Positions 53,353-62,622 are shown, counted from the stretch's first letter. The stretch is DNA of 64,000 nucleotides from Sulfitobacter sabulilitoris (GCF_005887615.1 NZ_VANS01000002.1:434001-498000), one strand, 5' to 3'. Made by a program: numbers and translations. The notes: generated by a model from the sequence alone, not told the origin.

Positions 53353-54132
53353 TTAGTAACCGAATTCGGTATACAGCGTGCGCGACCCGCGGAAGGCGGG
53401 CGGCGTGGCCGCGTTGTTGCCGAAGGGCACGCTCAGCGTCACGGCGATCTGGGTCCAGTCGGGCGAACCGCCCAGACCGCTCCAGCGTCCGATTTCGCCG
53501 GTCACATAGACCGGCCGGCCGATGGGCGCATAGACACCCTGCAGGTCAAGCGTCGCGCCCAGCGTCACCGCGTCGACGTCGAAATCCAGTCCGCCGCCGG
53601 TCGCATCGTCGCGCTGATACTGCAAGAACAGCGTCGTCATGTTTGAAATCTGCACCGACCCACGCAGACCAAGGCTGGTCCAGTCGTCATAGGTGTTCGT
53701 GTCGTCCTCGTTGGCGCCGAAATAGCCGTCAAAGGAATAGGCGCCCATGCTGGCGCGTACATCCAGGCCGACATTGGTGGTGTCGTTGGTGCCGCCGGCA
53801 TCGAAGTCGGACAGGTTCTGGTGGGCGTAGACGCCCGCGGCGAAGGAGTCCGAGAATTCGTAGAGGCCGCGCAGACCGATCGTGGTCGTTTCCGCATAAT
53901 TCGCCCCGGCGGAATTCTCGTCCGTGTAGCCAAGGAAAACCTCGCCCAGCAGATTGCCGAAAGCGAAGGCGGTGGTCGAGGTCAGCTGCCCGGCTTCGCC
54001 AGGGGCCGCGTCGAAGTCGTTGTCGATATAGGTAAGCGACACAACACTGCCGCGATACTCAAAAGACTGGGCTGAGGCGGTGGACGCCAACAGGGTCGCA
54101 GTCAGGACACAAGCTGCATGATTTAGTTTCAT
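53353..54132 (-). CDS. Outer-membrane beta-barrel protein of unknown function
   Basis: A 259-residue exported protein: signal peptide MKLNHAACVLTATLLASTASA, then alternating glycine/aromatic strands such as FGNLLGEVFLGYTDE and DVRASMGAYSFDGYFGANE, and a terminal aromatic residue (FGY), as required for outer-membrane barrel insertion. It resembles small porin-like proteins of roseobacters. ATG at 54132 is preceded by GAGAGGAAAG. Substrate and channel properties cannot be inferred. It is divergent from the thiamine operon. Confidence 0.72.
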   Translation of the reverse strand: MKLNHAACVLTATLLASTASAQSFEYRGSVVSLTYIDNDFDAAPGEAGQLTSTTAFAFGNLLGEVFLGYTDENSAGANYAETTTIGLRGLYEFSDSFAAGVYAHQNLSDFDAGGTNDTTNVGLDVRASMGAYSFDGYFGANEDDTNTYDDWTSLGLRGSVQISNMTTLFLQYQRDDATGGGLDFDVDAVTLGATLDLQGVYAPIGRPVYVTGEIGRWSGLGGSPDWTQIAVTLSVPFGNNAATPPAFRGSRTLYTEFGY

Positions 54133-54250
54133 TTTCTTTCCTCTCGTGAATTTTGTTAACACTACCCTGAGTAGGGAGCCGCAGATACTGTTCTGGATCA
54201 ATTCAGATGGCATGTTGCACTCGTGCATCGCTTGCACTACGTCTGAGCAT

Positions 54251-54335
54251 ACCTCGGGGGGCCTTTTCTGGCTGAGATGTGCACATGCACGGACCCGTTG
54301 AACCTGAACCGGTTAACACCGGCGGAGGGAAGGTC
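54251..54335 (+). promoter_or_regulatory. TPP riboswitch (thi box)
   Basis: The leader contains the conserved THI-element features in order: TCGGGGGGCC near 54254, CTGAGA at 54272-54277, ACCCGTTGAACC followed by TGAACCGGTTAACACCGG, and the 3' GGCGGAGGGAAGG at about 54321. These are the thiamine-pyrophosphate-sensing RNA hallmarks. It lies directly before the thiB start and should switch off thiamine transporter expression when TPP is plentiful. The six-base segment CTCCAT (54346-54351) can pair with ATGGAG at 54372-54377 and could mask the ribosome-binding site. Confidence 0.93.
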
Positions 54336-54383
54336 TGGACATCTACTCCATGCTTTTTCTGACGCCGCATAATGGAGGATGCC

Positions 54384-55385
54384 ATGACGTATCTTACACA
54401 TGCAGCAAAACTGACGGCGATTTCGGCTGCAATCGCGATGGGGGGGGCCGCAGTTCAGGCCGAGACCCCGGAATTGGTCATCTATACCTACGACAGTTTC
54501 GTATCCGATTGGGGCCCCGGCCCGGCAGTCGAAGCGGCATTCGAGGAAACTTGCGACTGCGATCTCATTTTCGTGGGTGCGGGCGACGGGGCGGCGCTTC
54601 TTGCGCGGCTCAAGCTCGAGGGCGCGCGGTCGGACGCCGATGTGGTGCTGGGGCTTGATACCAGCCTGATCGCCACGGCCAAGAACACCGGTCTGTTCGC
54701 GCCAAGCGGCGTATCCGCGTCATTCGACCTGCCGATCACTTGGCGGGACGACGTGTTCGTGCCCTACGACTGGGGTTATTTCGCCTTCGTGCACAACGCC
54801 GATCTGGCGGCGCCCTCCAATTTCCGGGACCTGGCGGACAGTGATCTGAAAATCATCATCCAGGATCCGCGTTCATCGACGCCCGGACTGGGGCTGCTGA
54901 TGTGGATCAAGGATGCCTACGGCGATGACGCGCCGGCGATCTGGCAGGGGCTTTCGGACAATGTGGTGACTGTCACCAAGGGCTGGTCCGAAGCCTATGG
55001 CCTGTTTCTAGAGGGGGAGGCGGACATGGTGCTGAGCTATACAACTTCGCCCGCCTACCACTTGATTGCCGAGGAGGACGAGACGAAGGCCGCTGCCCTG
55101 TTCGACGAAGGGCACTACATGCAGATCGAGGTGGCTGGCACGCTCGCGGCCAGCGATCAGCCCGATCTGGCGGAGCGTTTCCTGACGTTCATGATTAGCG
55201 ATGCGTTCCAGTCGATCATTCCCACGACCAACTGGATGTATCCGGCGGTTCTGCCGGAGGCGGGGCTTCCCGAGGGCTTCAGTTCGCTGGTCACGCCGGA
55301 CAAGGCGCTGCTGATTCCGCCGCAGGATGTTCCGGCGCTGCGCGACGCTGCGTTGCAGGAATGGCTGACCGCGCTGTCGCGATAA
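54384..55385 (+). CDS. thiB: Thiamine ABC transporter, substrate-binding protein
   Basis: A 333-residue periplasmic protein: signal peptide (TYLTHAAKLTAISAAIAMGG then AAVQA), then a type II binding-protein fold with TPELVIYTYDSFVSDWGPG, DVVLGLDTSLIATA and the C-terminal NWMYPAVLPEAGLPEGF, typical of ThiB. It captures thiamine or thiamine phosphates. ATG at 54384 is used with GGAGG at 54374-54378; an in-frame ATG at 54372 overlaps that site. It is controlled by the TPP riboswitch and ends 25 bases inside thiP. Confidence 0.93.
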   Translation: MTYLTHAAKLTAISAAIAMGGAAVQAETPELVIYTYDSFVSDWGPGPAVEAAFEETCDCDLIFVGAGDGAALLARLKLEGARSDADVVLGLDTSLIATAKNTGLFAPSGVSASFDLPITWRDDVFVPYDWGYFAFVHNADLAAPSNFRDLADSDLKIIIQDPRSSTPGLGLLMWIKDAYGDDAPAIWQGLSDNVVTVTKGWSEAYGLFLEGEADMVLSYTTSPAYHLIAEEDETKAAALFDEGHYMQIEVAGTLAASDQPDLAERFLTFMISDAFQSIIPTTNWMYPAVLPEAGLPEGFSSLVTPDKALLIPPQDVPALRDAALQEWLTALSR

Positions 55386-56926
55386 TTGCGCCACGCGCCT
55401 GGCCGGGCGGGCTTGCGGCGGCTGCGGTCGCGGCATTGATCCTGTCGGCCCTGGCCGCCGTGGTGTGGCGCGCGGATGCGAGCCGGGGGTTGGGCGCGGG
55501 CGATTGGTCCGCGATCCGATTCACGGTGGTGCAGGCGACCTGGTCGGCCGTCCTGTCCGTCGGGTTGGCGGTGCCGGTCGCGCGGGCCCTGGCGCGGCGC
55601 AGGTTTGCCGGGCGGGCGTTGTTGGTAACCCTGTTGGGCGCGCCCTTCATCCTGCCCGTGATCGCGGCGGTGCTGGGCCTGCTGGCGGTGTTCGGGCGCG
55701 CGGGATGGGTCAACCTGGGTCTCGATGCGCTGGGCGCGCCGCCGGTGTCGATCTATGGTCTGCACGGCGTGGTTCTTGCGCATGTGTTTTTCAATCTGCC
55801 TTTGGCAACCCGGCTTTTGCTGCAGGCATGGCAGTCGATCCCGGTCGAGCGGTTTCGCCTTGCCGCGCAGTTGGACCTTGGGCCGCGCATGGTGTTTCGC
55901 ACGTTGGAGTGGCCGCTGTTGATGCAGGCGGTGCCGGGGGCGCTGGCGCTGGTGTTCGTGATCTGCCTGACCAGCTTTGCCGTGGCGCTGACGCTGGGCG
56001 GCGGGCCGCGCGCGACGACGATCGAATTGGCGATCTATCAGGCGTTCCGGTTCGATTTCGACCTCGGGCGCGCGGCGGTCCTGTCGGTCGTGCAGCTTGT
56101 GCTGGCCGGCGGGGTGGCGGTGCTGGCGCTGTGGTTCATACCGCCGATCAGCTTCGGAACCGGGCTTGACCGCCCCTTGACACGCTGGGACGCCCGTGGC
56201 GGCGGACAGCGTGGCCTGGATGCCGTCTGGATCCTTCTCGCCACCGTGTTTCTGCTGCTGCCGCTCGTGGCTGTTCTCGGTGCCGGGCTGGCGGGGTTGA
56301 ACGATGTGCCCGCCTCTGTCTGGCGGGCGGCGGCGGCGTCGATCGGCGTTGCCCTGAGCAGCGTCGCCGTCATGGGGGTGCTCGCGCTTCCGATGGCTGC
56401 CCTTATTGCACCGCGCCGGCGCGGCGGTATCGAAGCGGTCGGCCTGTTGGGGTTGTCCGCTTCGCCGCTGATGATCGGCACGGGGTGGTTCATCCTGATC
56501 AACCCGGTCGCCAATCCCGCCGCCCTGGCGCTGCCGGTGACGGCCCTGGTCAACGCGCTGATGGCGCTGCCGTTCGTGCTGCGCATTCTCGTGCCGCGCC
56601 TGCGCGATACGCTGTTGCAGTACGGGCGCCTTGGCGCGGCGCTCGACATGCGGGGCTGGGCGCTGTGGCGATGGGTGCTGCTGCCGCGGCTGCGCCCGCA
56701 GCTTGGCTTCGCCGCCGGGCTGACCGGGGCATTGTCGATGGGCGATCTGGGGGTCATCGCGCTGTTTGCCGACCCCGAGCGCGCGACGCTCCCGTTGCAG
56801 ATGTACAGATTGATGGGGGCCTACCGCATGGAGGCCGCCGCGGGGGCCGCGCTGATCTTGCTGGTGCTGGCTCTGGGTGTGTTCTGGGTGTTCGATGCAG
56901 GGGGGCGCGCCGGTGCTGACACTTGA
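55361..56926 (+). CDS. thiP: Thiamine ABC transporter, permease
   Basis: A 521-residue integral membrane protein with about twelve helices in two fused permease halves, as usual for ThiP. Each half contains the EAA-type loop that contacts the ATPase: RFRLAAQLDLGPRMVFRTLEWPLL in the first and QYGRLGAALDMRGWALWRWVLLPRL in the second (key runs AAQLDLGPRMVF and GAALDMRGWALW). The start overlaps thiB by 25 bases. It forms the transmembrane channel of the thiamine importer. Confidence 0.93.
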   Translation: MADRAVAIIAPRAWPGGLAAAAVAALILSALAAVVWRADASRGLGAGDWSAIRFTVVQATWSAVLSVGLAVPVARALARRRFAGRALLVTLLGAPFILPVIAAVLGLLAVFGRAGWVNLGLDALGAPPVSIYGLHGVVLAHVFFNLPLATRLLLQAWQSIPVERFRLAAQLDLGPRMVFRTLEWPLLMQAVPGALALVFVICLTSFAVALTLGGGPRATTIELAIYQAFRFDFDLGRAAVLSVVQLVLAGGVAVLALWFIPPISFGTGLDRPLTRWDARGGGQRGLDAVWILLATVFLLLPLVAVLGAGLAGLNDVPASVWRAAAASIGVALSSVAVMGVLALPMAALIAPRRRGGIEAVGLLGLSASPLMIGTGWFILINPVANPAALALPVTALVNALMALPFVLRILVPRLRDTLLQYGRLGAALDMRGWALWRWVLLPRLRPQLGFAAGLTGALSMGDLGVIALFADPERATLPLQMYRLMGAYRMEAAAGAALILLVLALGVFWVFDAGGRAGADT

Positions 56927-57605
56927 CCGCGTGACGATAGAGCAGGGCGACTTCAGGCTCGAAGCCGACCTGACGGTGGCGTCGGGGCGTAAGGTGGCGG
57001 TCATCGGGCCCTCGGGCGCCGGGAAATCGACCTTGCTGGGGGCGATCTGCGGCTTTGTTCCGCTGGCCTCGGGGCGTATCCTTTGGGACGGCGGCGATAT
57101 CACCCGCACGGCGCCGGGGCGGCGGCCGATGGCGATGCTGTTTCAGGACAACAACCTGTTTCCGCACCTCAGCGTGGCGCAGAATGTCGGCCTGGGCCTT
57201 CGCCCCGACCTGCGGTTGTCGCCCGCCGATCGCGATCGGATCGCGTTGGCGCTCGACCGTGTCGGGCTCGCGCAATACGCAGGTACGAAGCCCGGAAAAC
57301 TGTCCGGCGGACAGCAAAGCCGCGCGGCGCTGGCGCGCGTGTCGGTACAGGCGCGACCGTTGATCGTGCTGGACGAACCCTTTGCCGCGCTGGGCCCGGC
57401 GCTTCGGCGCGACATGTTGGAACTGGTGCGCGATTTGACGGCAGAACAGGGCGCGAGCCTGCTGATGGTGACCCATACGCCGGATGACGTGCGCCTTATC
57501 GCGGACGACGTGATTTTTGTCGACGGCGGTCGGGCGCATGCCCCGCAACCGGCGGCGGACCTGCTGGACAATCCGCCGCCGGCCTTGCGGGCCTACCTGG
57601 GCTGA
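56913..57605 (+). CDS. thiQ: Thiamine ABC transporter, ATP-binding protein
   Basis: A 230-residue ABC ATPase. Walker A is GPSGAGKST (near residue 33), the signature is LSGGQQSRAALAR (near 130), Walker B is LIVLDEPFAALGP (near 150), and the switch histidine is in MVTHTPDD (near 185). GTG at 56913 overlaps the thiP stop by 14 bases with a GGGGGG ribosome-binding stretch; an ATG 18 bases earlier is an alternative. It powers thiamine uptake. Confidence 0.93.
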   Translation: MLTLDRVTIEQGDFRLEADLTVASGRKVAVIGPSGAGKSTLLGAICGFVPLASGRILWDGGDITRTAPGRRPMAMLFQDNNLFPHLSVAQNVGLGLRPDLRLSPADRDRIALALDRVGLAQYAGTKPGKLSGGQQSRAALARVSVQARPLIVLDEPFAALGPALRRDMLELVRDLTAEQGASLLMVTHTPDDVRLIADDVIFVDGGRAHAPQPAADLLDNPPPALRAYLG

Positions 57606-57613
57606 AAGGCGGC

Positions 57614-57654
57614 GGAATTCTCGAAAATTCCGGCCCGGTTTCTGTGACAGAAAA
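57614..57654. repeat. Intergenic palindromes between thiQ and ribH
   Basis: GGAATTCTCGAAAATTCC (57614-57631) is a near-palindrome of the same type as the perfect one at 23031. A second hairpin, TTTCTG/CAGAAA around TGA, follows at 57640-57654. They lie between two convergent genes and may end both transcripts, although no T-run is seen. Confidence 0.55.
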
Positions 57655-57659
57655 CGGCG

Positions 57660-58103
57660 TCAGGCGGCCTTGTCGCGCAGGGCATCGCGTGCCTCGACGA
57701 TGGCCAGCGCCGCATGCGCCGCCTCACGCCCCTTGGTCACGAAGTGGTCGCGGTAGATCGCGGCATGATGCGCGGTTTCCTGATAGTGGTGCGGGGTCAG
57801 CGAAACCGACAGCACGGGAACGCCGCTCTCGAGCCCGGCGCGCATCAAGCCGTCAACCACAGCCTGTGCGACGAAATCGTGGCGATAGATTCCTCCGTCG
57901 ACCACAAAGGCTGCACAGATCACGGCACCAAAGCGCCCCGTCACCGCCAGATCACGTGCCATCAACGGCAGTTCAAAGGCACCGGGCACGTCGAATACAT
58001 CGACCTGCGCTTCCGGAATGATCTGGGTAAAGCCGTCAAGGCTGCGGTCCACGATATCCGCGTGCCAGCGGGCCTTTACGAATGCAAATCGGGTGTGTGT
58101 CAT
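57660..58103 (-). CDS. ribH: 6,7-dimethyl-8-ribityllumazine synthase, RibH2 type
   Basis: A 147-residue enzyme that joins ribulose-derived dihydroxybutanone phosphate and aminouracil in riboflavin synthesis. VFDVPGAFELPLMARDLAVTGRFGAVICAA (key runs VPGAFELPLMAR and VICAAFVVDGGIYRHDFV) and VLSVSLTPHH match lumazine synthase; HHYQETAHHAAIYRDHF at the C-terminus resembles the RibH2 subgroup of rhizobia and Brucella. ATG at 58103 follows AAGGAG. It is preceded on the minus strand by an FMN riboswitch and is not next to other rib genes. Confidence 0.9.
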   Translation of the reverse strand: MTHTRFAFVKARWHADIVDRSLDGFTQIIPEAQVDVFDVPGAFELPLMARDLAVTGRFGAVICAAFVVDGGIYRHDFVAQAVVDGLMRAGLESGVPVLSVSLTPHHYQETAHHAAIYRDHFVTKGREAAHAALAIVEARDALRDKAA

Positions 58104-58194
58104 CCTGTGATCTCCTTTTTGGTCCAGACACGTCCACCCAAGGCGATCACGCATGGCGGCAACGCCCTCGGTCGAGTGGGCGTACCGTTCATCC

Positions 58195-58342
58195 GCATTC
58201 TCTTCCATCCGGACTGTGACCGTCGGCTCCGGCATCTCACCGGATCTGCTGACACCCTGCACACAGGGTGCGGGGCCGCTCGCGGGCTGGTGGCGCAAAA
58301 GCCACATACCGCCGGTGGGGAATTTCACCCCGCCCTGAGAAC
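58195..58342 (-). promoter_or_regulatory. ribH leader: FMN riboswitch (RFN element)
   Basis: On the minus strand the leader carries the RFN hallmark blocks: AGGGCGGGGTGAAATTCCCC, ACCGGCGGTA, AGCCCGCGAGCG, CAGATCCGGTGAGATGCCGG, AGCCGACGGTCACAGTCCGG and ATGGAAGAGAAT. It starts near 58342 and ends about 91 bases before the ribH ATG at 58103, leaving room for an expression platform around AAGGAG. It should lower ribH expression when FMN is plentiful. Confidence 0.93.
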
Positions 58343-58410
58343 GAGATTAAGTTGCCAAGAGTGCGGCATGACTGCAATACCCGACGTGACGTTTCACGAT
58401 CGACGGTCCC

Positions 58411-59037
58411 ATGCATCCCAATCCGGTTTTCCACACCCAAGACGCCGACCATAACCTTGCCTTTGCCCGCGACCGGGCCTTTGGGATGTTGGCGGTGAAC
58501 GCACCGCAAGGGCCCCTGGTGTCGCATGTTCCGTTCCTTTTGGACGAGGACGGCGAAACGGTCTGGCTGCACCTTGTCAAATCGAACCCGATCGTGCGAG
58601 GCCTCGGCGCGCCGGTGCCGGCGCGGATCGCGGTGACGGGCCCTGACAGCTATATCTCGCCGGACTGGTACGGCATCGCGGATCAGGTGCCCACGTGGAA
58701 CTACGTCGCGGTGCACGTGACCGGGATGCTGGAGATGCGCCCGCAGTCGGAACTGCGCGATCTGCTGGACCGGCAGTCGCGGCTGTTCGAACACCGCCTG
58801 CTTCCCAAGCCGCCATGGACCAGCAGCAAGATGACAGAGGGCGCCATGGACCGGATGATGCGCGCCATCGTTCCGTGCGCGTTGCGGATCACCGGCGTCG
58901 ATGGAACGTGGAAGCTGAACCAGAACAAACCGGCCGATGTCCGGCTGAAGGCCGCGGATCATGTCGAAGGTTACGGACTGGGCACCGATCTCATAGCCCT
59001 CGCCGCGTTGATGCGCGGTGCCGATAGACAGGACTGA
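58411..59037 (+). CDS. PaiB-like FMN-binding negative regulator family protein
   Basis: A 208-residue protein of the PaiB family (FMN-binding split barrel, PF04299). The N-terminus MHPNPVFHTQDADHNLAFARDRAFGMLAVN and TPLVSHVPFLLDEDG-type segment (GPLVSHVPFLL) are typical, with PTWNYVAVHVTG and LPKPPWTSSKMT farther on. Bacillus PaiB represses degradative-enzyme and sporulation genes. It is divergent from ribH across the riboswitch leader, so a flavin-linked context is attractive but inferred. ATG at 58411 is close to the riboswitch 5' end. Confidence 0.82.
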   Translation: MHPNPVFHTQDADHNLAFARDRAFGMLAVNAPQGPLVSHVPFLLDEDGETVWLHLVKSNPIVRGLGAPVPARIAVTGPDSYISPDWYGIADQVPTWNYVAVHVTGMLEMRPQSELRDLLDRQSRLFEHRLLPKPPWTSSKMTEGAMDRMMRAIVPCALRITGVDGTWKLNQNKPADVRLKAADHVEGYGLGTDLIALAALMRGADRQD

Positions 59038-59086
59038 CCGCTCTGCTAGGGTGGCCGGCATATCTTTCGCAAAAGGACACCCCGCG

Positions 59087-59701
59087 ATGAAGCTCTACTA
59101 CAGCCCGACCTCACCCTACGTGCGCAAGGTGATGGTGCTCTTGCATGAAACCGGTCAGTTGAAGGATGTCGCGCTCGAGCAGATTGACGGGACAACGCCG
59201 GTGTCGCCCGATGCGACCTTGAAAACCATGAACCCGCTGGCCAAGGTGCCCGCGCTCGAGCGGCCCGACGGGCCGACGCTGTTCGACAGTCGGGTGATCT
59301 GCGCCTATCTCGATGCCCGCGCGGGCAACAAGCTGTACCCGACGGGATCGCGCCGGTGGGAGACGCTGACCCTCGAAGCGGCGGCGGACGGCATTCTGGA
59401 TGCGGCACTGCTGATGACCTACGAAGGCCGCCTGCGCCCCGAGGACAAACGCTGGCCCGAGTGGGTCGACGGCCAGTGGTCCAAGATCGCGGCAGTCTGC
59501 GACGCGCTCGATACCCAATGGATGAGCCATCTGTCCGGGCCCCTCGACATGGGACAGGTCGCCGTCGGCTGCGCGCTTGGCTATGTCGATTTCCGCCATG
59601 ATGCACGCGGATGGCGCAAGGGCAACGAGGCGCTGGCCGATTGGTTCGCCGAATTTGATTCGCGCGCATCGATGCAGGCGACCGCCCCCCCGGCGGTCTG
59701 A
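59087..59701 (+). CDS. Glutathione S-transferase family protein, second
   Basis: A 204-residue protein with the N-terminal MKLYYSPTSPYVRKVMVLLHE of the GST fold (SPTSPYVRK, serine at the usual active position), then NPLAKVPALERPDGPTLFDSRVICAYLDA and a C-terminal helical domain with VAVGCALGYVDFRHD. Serine or tyrosine rather than cysteine at the N-terminal site suggests a conventional conjugating or isomerising GST. The upstream frame is open but ATG at 59087 fits the fold. Substrate unknown. Confidence 0.82.
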   Translation: MKLYYSPTSPYVRKVMVLLHETGQLKDVALEQIDGTTPVSPDATLKTMNPLAKVPALERPDGPTLFDSRVICAYLDARAGNKLYPTGSRRWETLTLEAAADGILDAALLMTYEGRLRPEDKRWPEWVDGQWSKIAAVCDALDTQWMSHLSGPLDMGQVAVGCALGYVDFRHDARGWRKGNEALADWFAEFDSRASMQATAPPAV

Positions 59702-59899
59702 CGGTCGGCCAGGCGGGGCAAATCCTGTGCATGACGCGGTTTTCCCCGCAAATACAGGCCCGGCCTGCGACGGTTTGCGCGCGCATGATCACTGGACGTG
59801 TGCCGCGCTGGACGCTACATACCGACCCGAGCAAGGCTGCGTTCGCGCGTGGCCGACCGGATTATTGGCCCATGAGGGCCCAGCAACTGGAGTAAACCC

Positions 59900-60460
59900 G
59901 TGTCCCAAGCAGAAGATCACGAAGGCACCCGGAGGGATTTCCTTTACTATGCCACCGCAGGTACAGGTGTCGTCGCCGCAGGCGCCGCTGTCTGGCCGTT
60001 GGTGAACCAGATGAACCCGTCGGCCGACGTGCAGGCGCTCAGCTCTATTCGTGTGGATGTCAGCGGCATCGACGCCGGCACGCAATTGACCGTGAAATGG
60101 TTGGGCAAGCCGGTGTTCATCCGGCGCCGGACCGAAGAAGAGATCGCCGAGGCACGCGCCGTCGATGTCAGCGCGCTTCCCGATCCTACCGCGAACAACG
60201 AAAACCTGCCCGACGACGTGCCCGCGACGGATGAAAACCGCGCGTTGGACGATACCGGCGAATGGTTGGTCCAGATGGGTGTGTGTACGCACCTTGGCTG
60301 CGTGCCTTTGGGTGACGCAGGCGATTTCGGTGGCTGGTTCTGCCCGTGCCACGGGTCGCACTACGACACGGCCGGACGGATCCGCAAAGGGCCCGCACCG
60401 CGCAACCTGCCCGTGCCGGTGGCCGAATTCACCGACGAATCAACGATCAAACTGGGTTAA
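59900..60460 (+). CDS. petA: Rieske iron-sulfur subunit of the cytochrome bc1 complex
   Basis: A 186-residue Rieske protein. A twin-arginine start [12 protein letters not shown] (Arg11-Arg12) and one transmembrane helix anchor it, and the 2Fe-2S motifs are CTHLGC (Cys129-His131 to Cys134) and CPCHGSHYD (Cys148-His151). It carries electrons from ubiquinol to cytochrome c1. The start is GTG at 59900 with CTGGAG upstream. It leads the petABC operon. Confidence 0.96.
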   Translation: MSQAEDHEGTRRDFLYYATAGTGVVAAGAAVWPLVNQMNPSADVQALSSIRVDVSGIDAGTQLTVKWLGKPVFIRRRTEEEIAEARAVDVSALPDPTANNENLPDDVPATDENRALDDTGEWLVQMGVCTHLGCVPLGDAGDFGGWFCPCHGSHYDTAGRIRKGPAPRNLPVPVAEFTDESTIKLG

Positions 60461-60472
60461 GGGAGAGGCCGA

Positions 60473-61816
60473 ATGTCTGGAATTCCTCACGACCATTACG
60501 AACCGACGTCAAAGGGCGAAAAGTGGCTCTACAAGCGTCTGCCTATCGCGGGTCTGCTGTATGACACGCTGATGATCCCAACGCCGAAAAACCTGAACTG
60601 GATGTGGATCTGGGGCATCGTGCTGACTTTCTGTCTGGCGCTGCAGATCATCACCGGCATCGTTCTGGTGATGCACTACACGCCCGATGTCGATCTGGCC
60701 TTCGGGTCGGTCGAGCACATCATGCGCAACGTGAACGGCGGTTTCATGCTGCGCTACATGCATGCGAACGGCGCATCGCTGTTCTTCATCGCCGTGTACG
60801 CGCATATCTTCCGGGGCCTGTACTACGGATCGTACAAGGCACCGCGCGAGGTGACGTGGATCATCGGCATGTTGATCTATCTGCTGATGATGGGCACCGC
60901 GTTCATGGGCTATGTTCTGCCCTGGGGTCAGATGTCCTTCTGGGGCGCGACAGTGATCACCGGCCTCTTCGGTGCGATCCCGTTCATCGGTGAAGGTCTG
61001 CAGACCTGGCTGCTGGGCGGCCCCGCCGTGGGCAACGCGACGCTGACGCGCTTCTTCTCGCTGCACTACCTGATGCCGTTCATCATCGCCGGTCTGGTCA
61101 TGGTGCATATCTGGGCATTCCACACCACCGGCAACAACAACCCCACGGGTGTCGAAGTGCGCCGCGGATCCAAGGAAGAAGCGGAGAAAGACACGCTGCC
61201 GTTCTGGCCCTACTTCGTGATCAAGGACCTGTTCGCTCTGGCGGTCATCCTTGCGATCTTCTTCGCCATCGTCGGCTTCATGCCGAACTACCTCGGCCAC
61301 CCCGACAACTACATCGAGGCGAACCCGCTGGCGACGCCCGCGCACATCGTGCCGGAATGGTACTTCCTGCCCTTCTACGCCATCCTGCGCGCCTTCACTT
61401 CCGAGGTTTGGGTGGTGCAGATCGCGTCCTTCGTGACCGGTGGCATCATCGACGCCAAGTTCTTTGGCGTGTTGGCGATGTTCGGTGCGATCGCGGTTCT
61501 GGCGCTGGCGCCTTGGCTGGACACATCGAGCGTTCGGTCGGGTCGGTATCGTCCCATGTTCAAGTGGTGGTTTGCGCTGCTGGTGGTGGATTTCTTCGCG
61601 CTGATGTGGCTTGGCGCCATGCCCGCCGAGGAGCCCTATGCCACCTTCTCGCTGATCGCGTCGGCCTATTGGTTCGGATACTTCCTTGTCATCCTGCCAC
61701 TGTTGGGTGTCATCGAAAAACCGCTGCCGCAGCCAGAGACGATCGAAGCCGACTTCGAGGCGCACAAGGCGCCCAAGACCGGCGGCACCAAAACGCTGGT
61801 CAATCCGGCGGAATGA
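60473..61816 (+). CDS. petB: Cytochrome b of the bc1 complex
   Basis: A 447-residue, eight-helix integral membrane protein that carries hemes bL and bH and both quinone sites. The heme-binding histidines lie in [21 protein letters not shown] and FHTTGNNN regions, and the Qo-site motif [10 protein letters not shown] is intact near residue 300. [35 protein letters not shown] sequence (key run [16 protein letters not shown]) is present. It starts 12 bases after petA and ends at 61816, overlapping an ATG at 61813. Confidence 0.97.
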   Translation: MSGIPHDHYEPTSKGEKWLYKRLPIAGLLYDTLMIPTPKNLNWMWIWGIVLTFCLALQIITGIVLVMHYTPDVDLAFGSVEHIMRNVNGGFMLRYMHANGASLFFIAVYAHIFRGLYYGSYKAPREVTWIIGMLIYLLMMGTAFMGYVLPWGQMSFWGATVITGLFGAIPFIGEGLQTWLLGGPAVGNATLTRFFSLHYLMPFIIAGLVMVHIWAFHTTGNNNPTGVEVRRGSKEEAEKDTLPFWPYFVIKDLFALAVILAIFFAIVGFMPNYLGHPDNYIEANPLATPAHIVPEWYFLPFYAILRAFTSEVWVVQIASFVTGGIIDAKFFGVLAMFGAIAVLALAPWLDTSSVRSGRYRPMFKWWFALLVVDFFALMWLGAMPAEEPYATFSLIASAYWFGYFLVILPLLGVIEKPLPQPETIEADFEAHKAPKTGGTKTLVNPAE

Positions 61817-61827
61817 AGGGAAAGACA

Positions 61828-62622
61828 ATGATGAAGAAATTTGCCATCCCGGCCATCGTTGCCATGACCCTTGGTACGACCGGCGCTTTTGCCGCCGGTG
61901 TCGAGGGCTACGTCGAGGATTACGACTTCTCGTTCGAAGGCCCGTTCGGTTCGTTCGATCAGAACCAGTTGCAACGCGGTCTTCAGGTCTACACCGAGGT
62001 GTGCTCGGCCTGTCACGGCCTGAAATTCGTGCCGATCCGTACGCTGTCTGACGAAGGCGGCCCGGACATGCCCGAAGACCAGGTGCGGGCCTATGCCGAA
62101 CGCTACGAAGTCTACGACGAGGAGATCGAAGATTTCCGGCCTGCGACGCCAGTCGACCACTTTCCCGAGTCGAGCCTGTCCAACGCGCCCGACCTGAGCC
62201 TGATGGCGAAGGCGCGCGCGGGGTTTCACGGCCCCTACGGCCTTGGGATCAACCAGTTCTTCAAAGGTATGGGCGGCCCGGAATACATCGCGTCGCTTCT
62301 GACCGGCTATACCGGCAAGGACAAGGAAGAGGCGGGCGCGGTTCTGTACGAAAACACCGCTTACCCCGGTGGCTGGATTGCAATGGCGCCGCCGCTGTAT
62401 GACGGTGCGGTTGACTTCATCGACGGCCACGAAAATGACGTCGAAGCATTGTCGAAAGACGTTGCCGCCTTTCTGACATGGACCGCGGAGCCCAAGATGA
62501 TGGCGCGCAAGCAGGCGGGTTTCGTCGGCGTCGTGTTCCTGACCTTGCTGTCGGTTCTGTTGTACCTCACGAACAAGCGGATCTGGGCGCCGGTCAAGGG
62601 CAAGGGCAAGAAGACCTCCTGA
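61828..62622 (+). CDS. petC: Cytochrome c1 of the bc1 complex
   Basis: A 264-residue periplasmic-facing cytochrome with a cleavable signal peptide, the heme-binding motif CSACH (Cys59, Cys62, His63), the axial methionine in [11 protein letters not shown], and a C-terminal membrane anchor ([15 protein letters not shown]). It passes electrons to soluble cytochrome c. ATG at 61828 follows GAAGGGAAAG, 11 bases after petB. A strong terminator follows. Confidence 0.96.
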   Translation: MMKKFAIPAIVAMTLGTTGAFAAGVEGYVEDYDFSFEGPFGSFDQNQLQRGLQVYTEVCSACHGLKFVPIRTLSDEGGPDMPEDQVRAYAERYEVYDEEIEDFRPATPVDHFPESSLSNAPDLSLMAKARAGFHGPYGLGINQFFKGMGGPEYIASLLTGYTGKDKEEAGAVLYENTAYPGGWIAMAPPLYDGAVDFIDGHENDVEALSKDVAAFLTWTAEPKMMARKQAGFVGVVFLTLLSVLLYLTNKRIWAPVKGKGKKTS

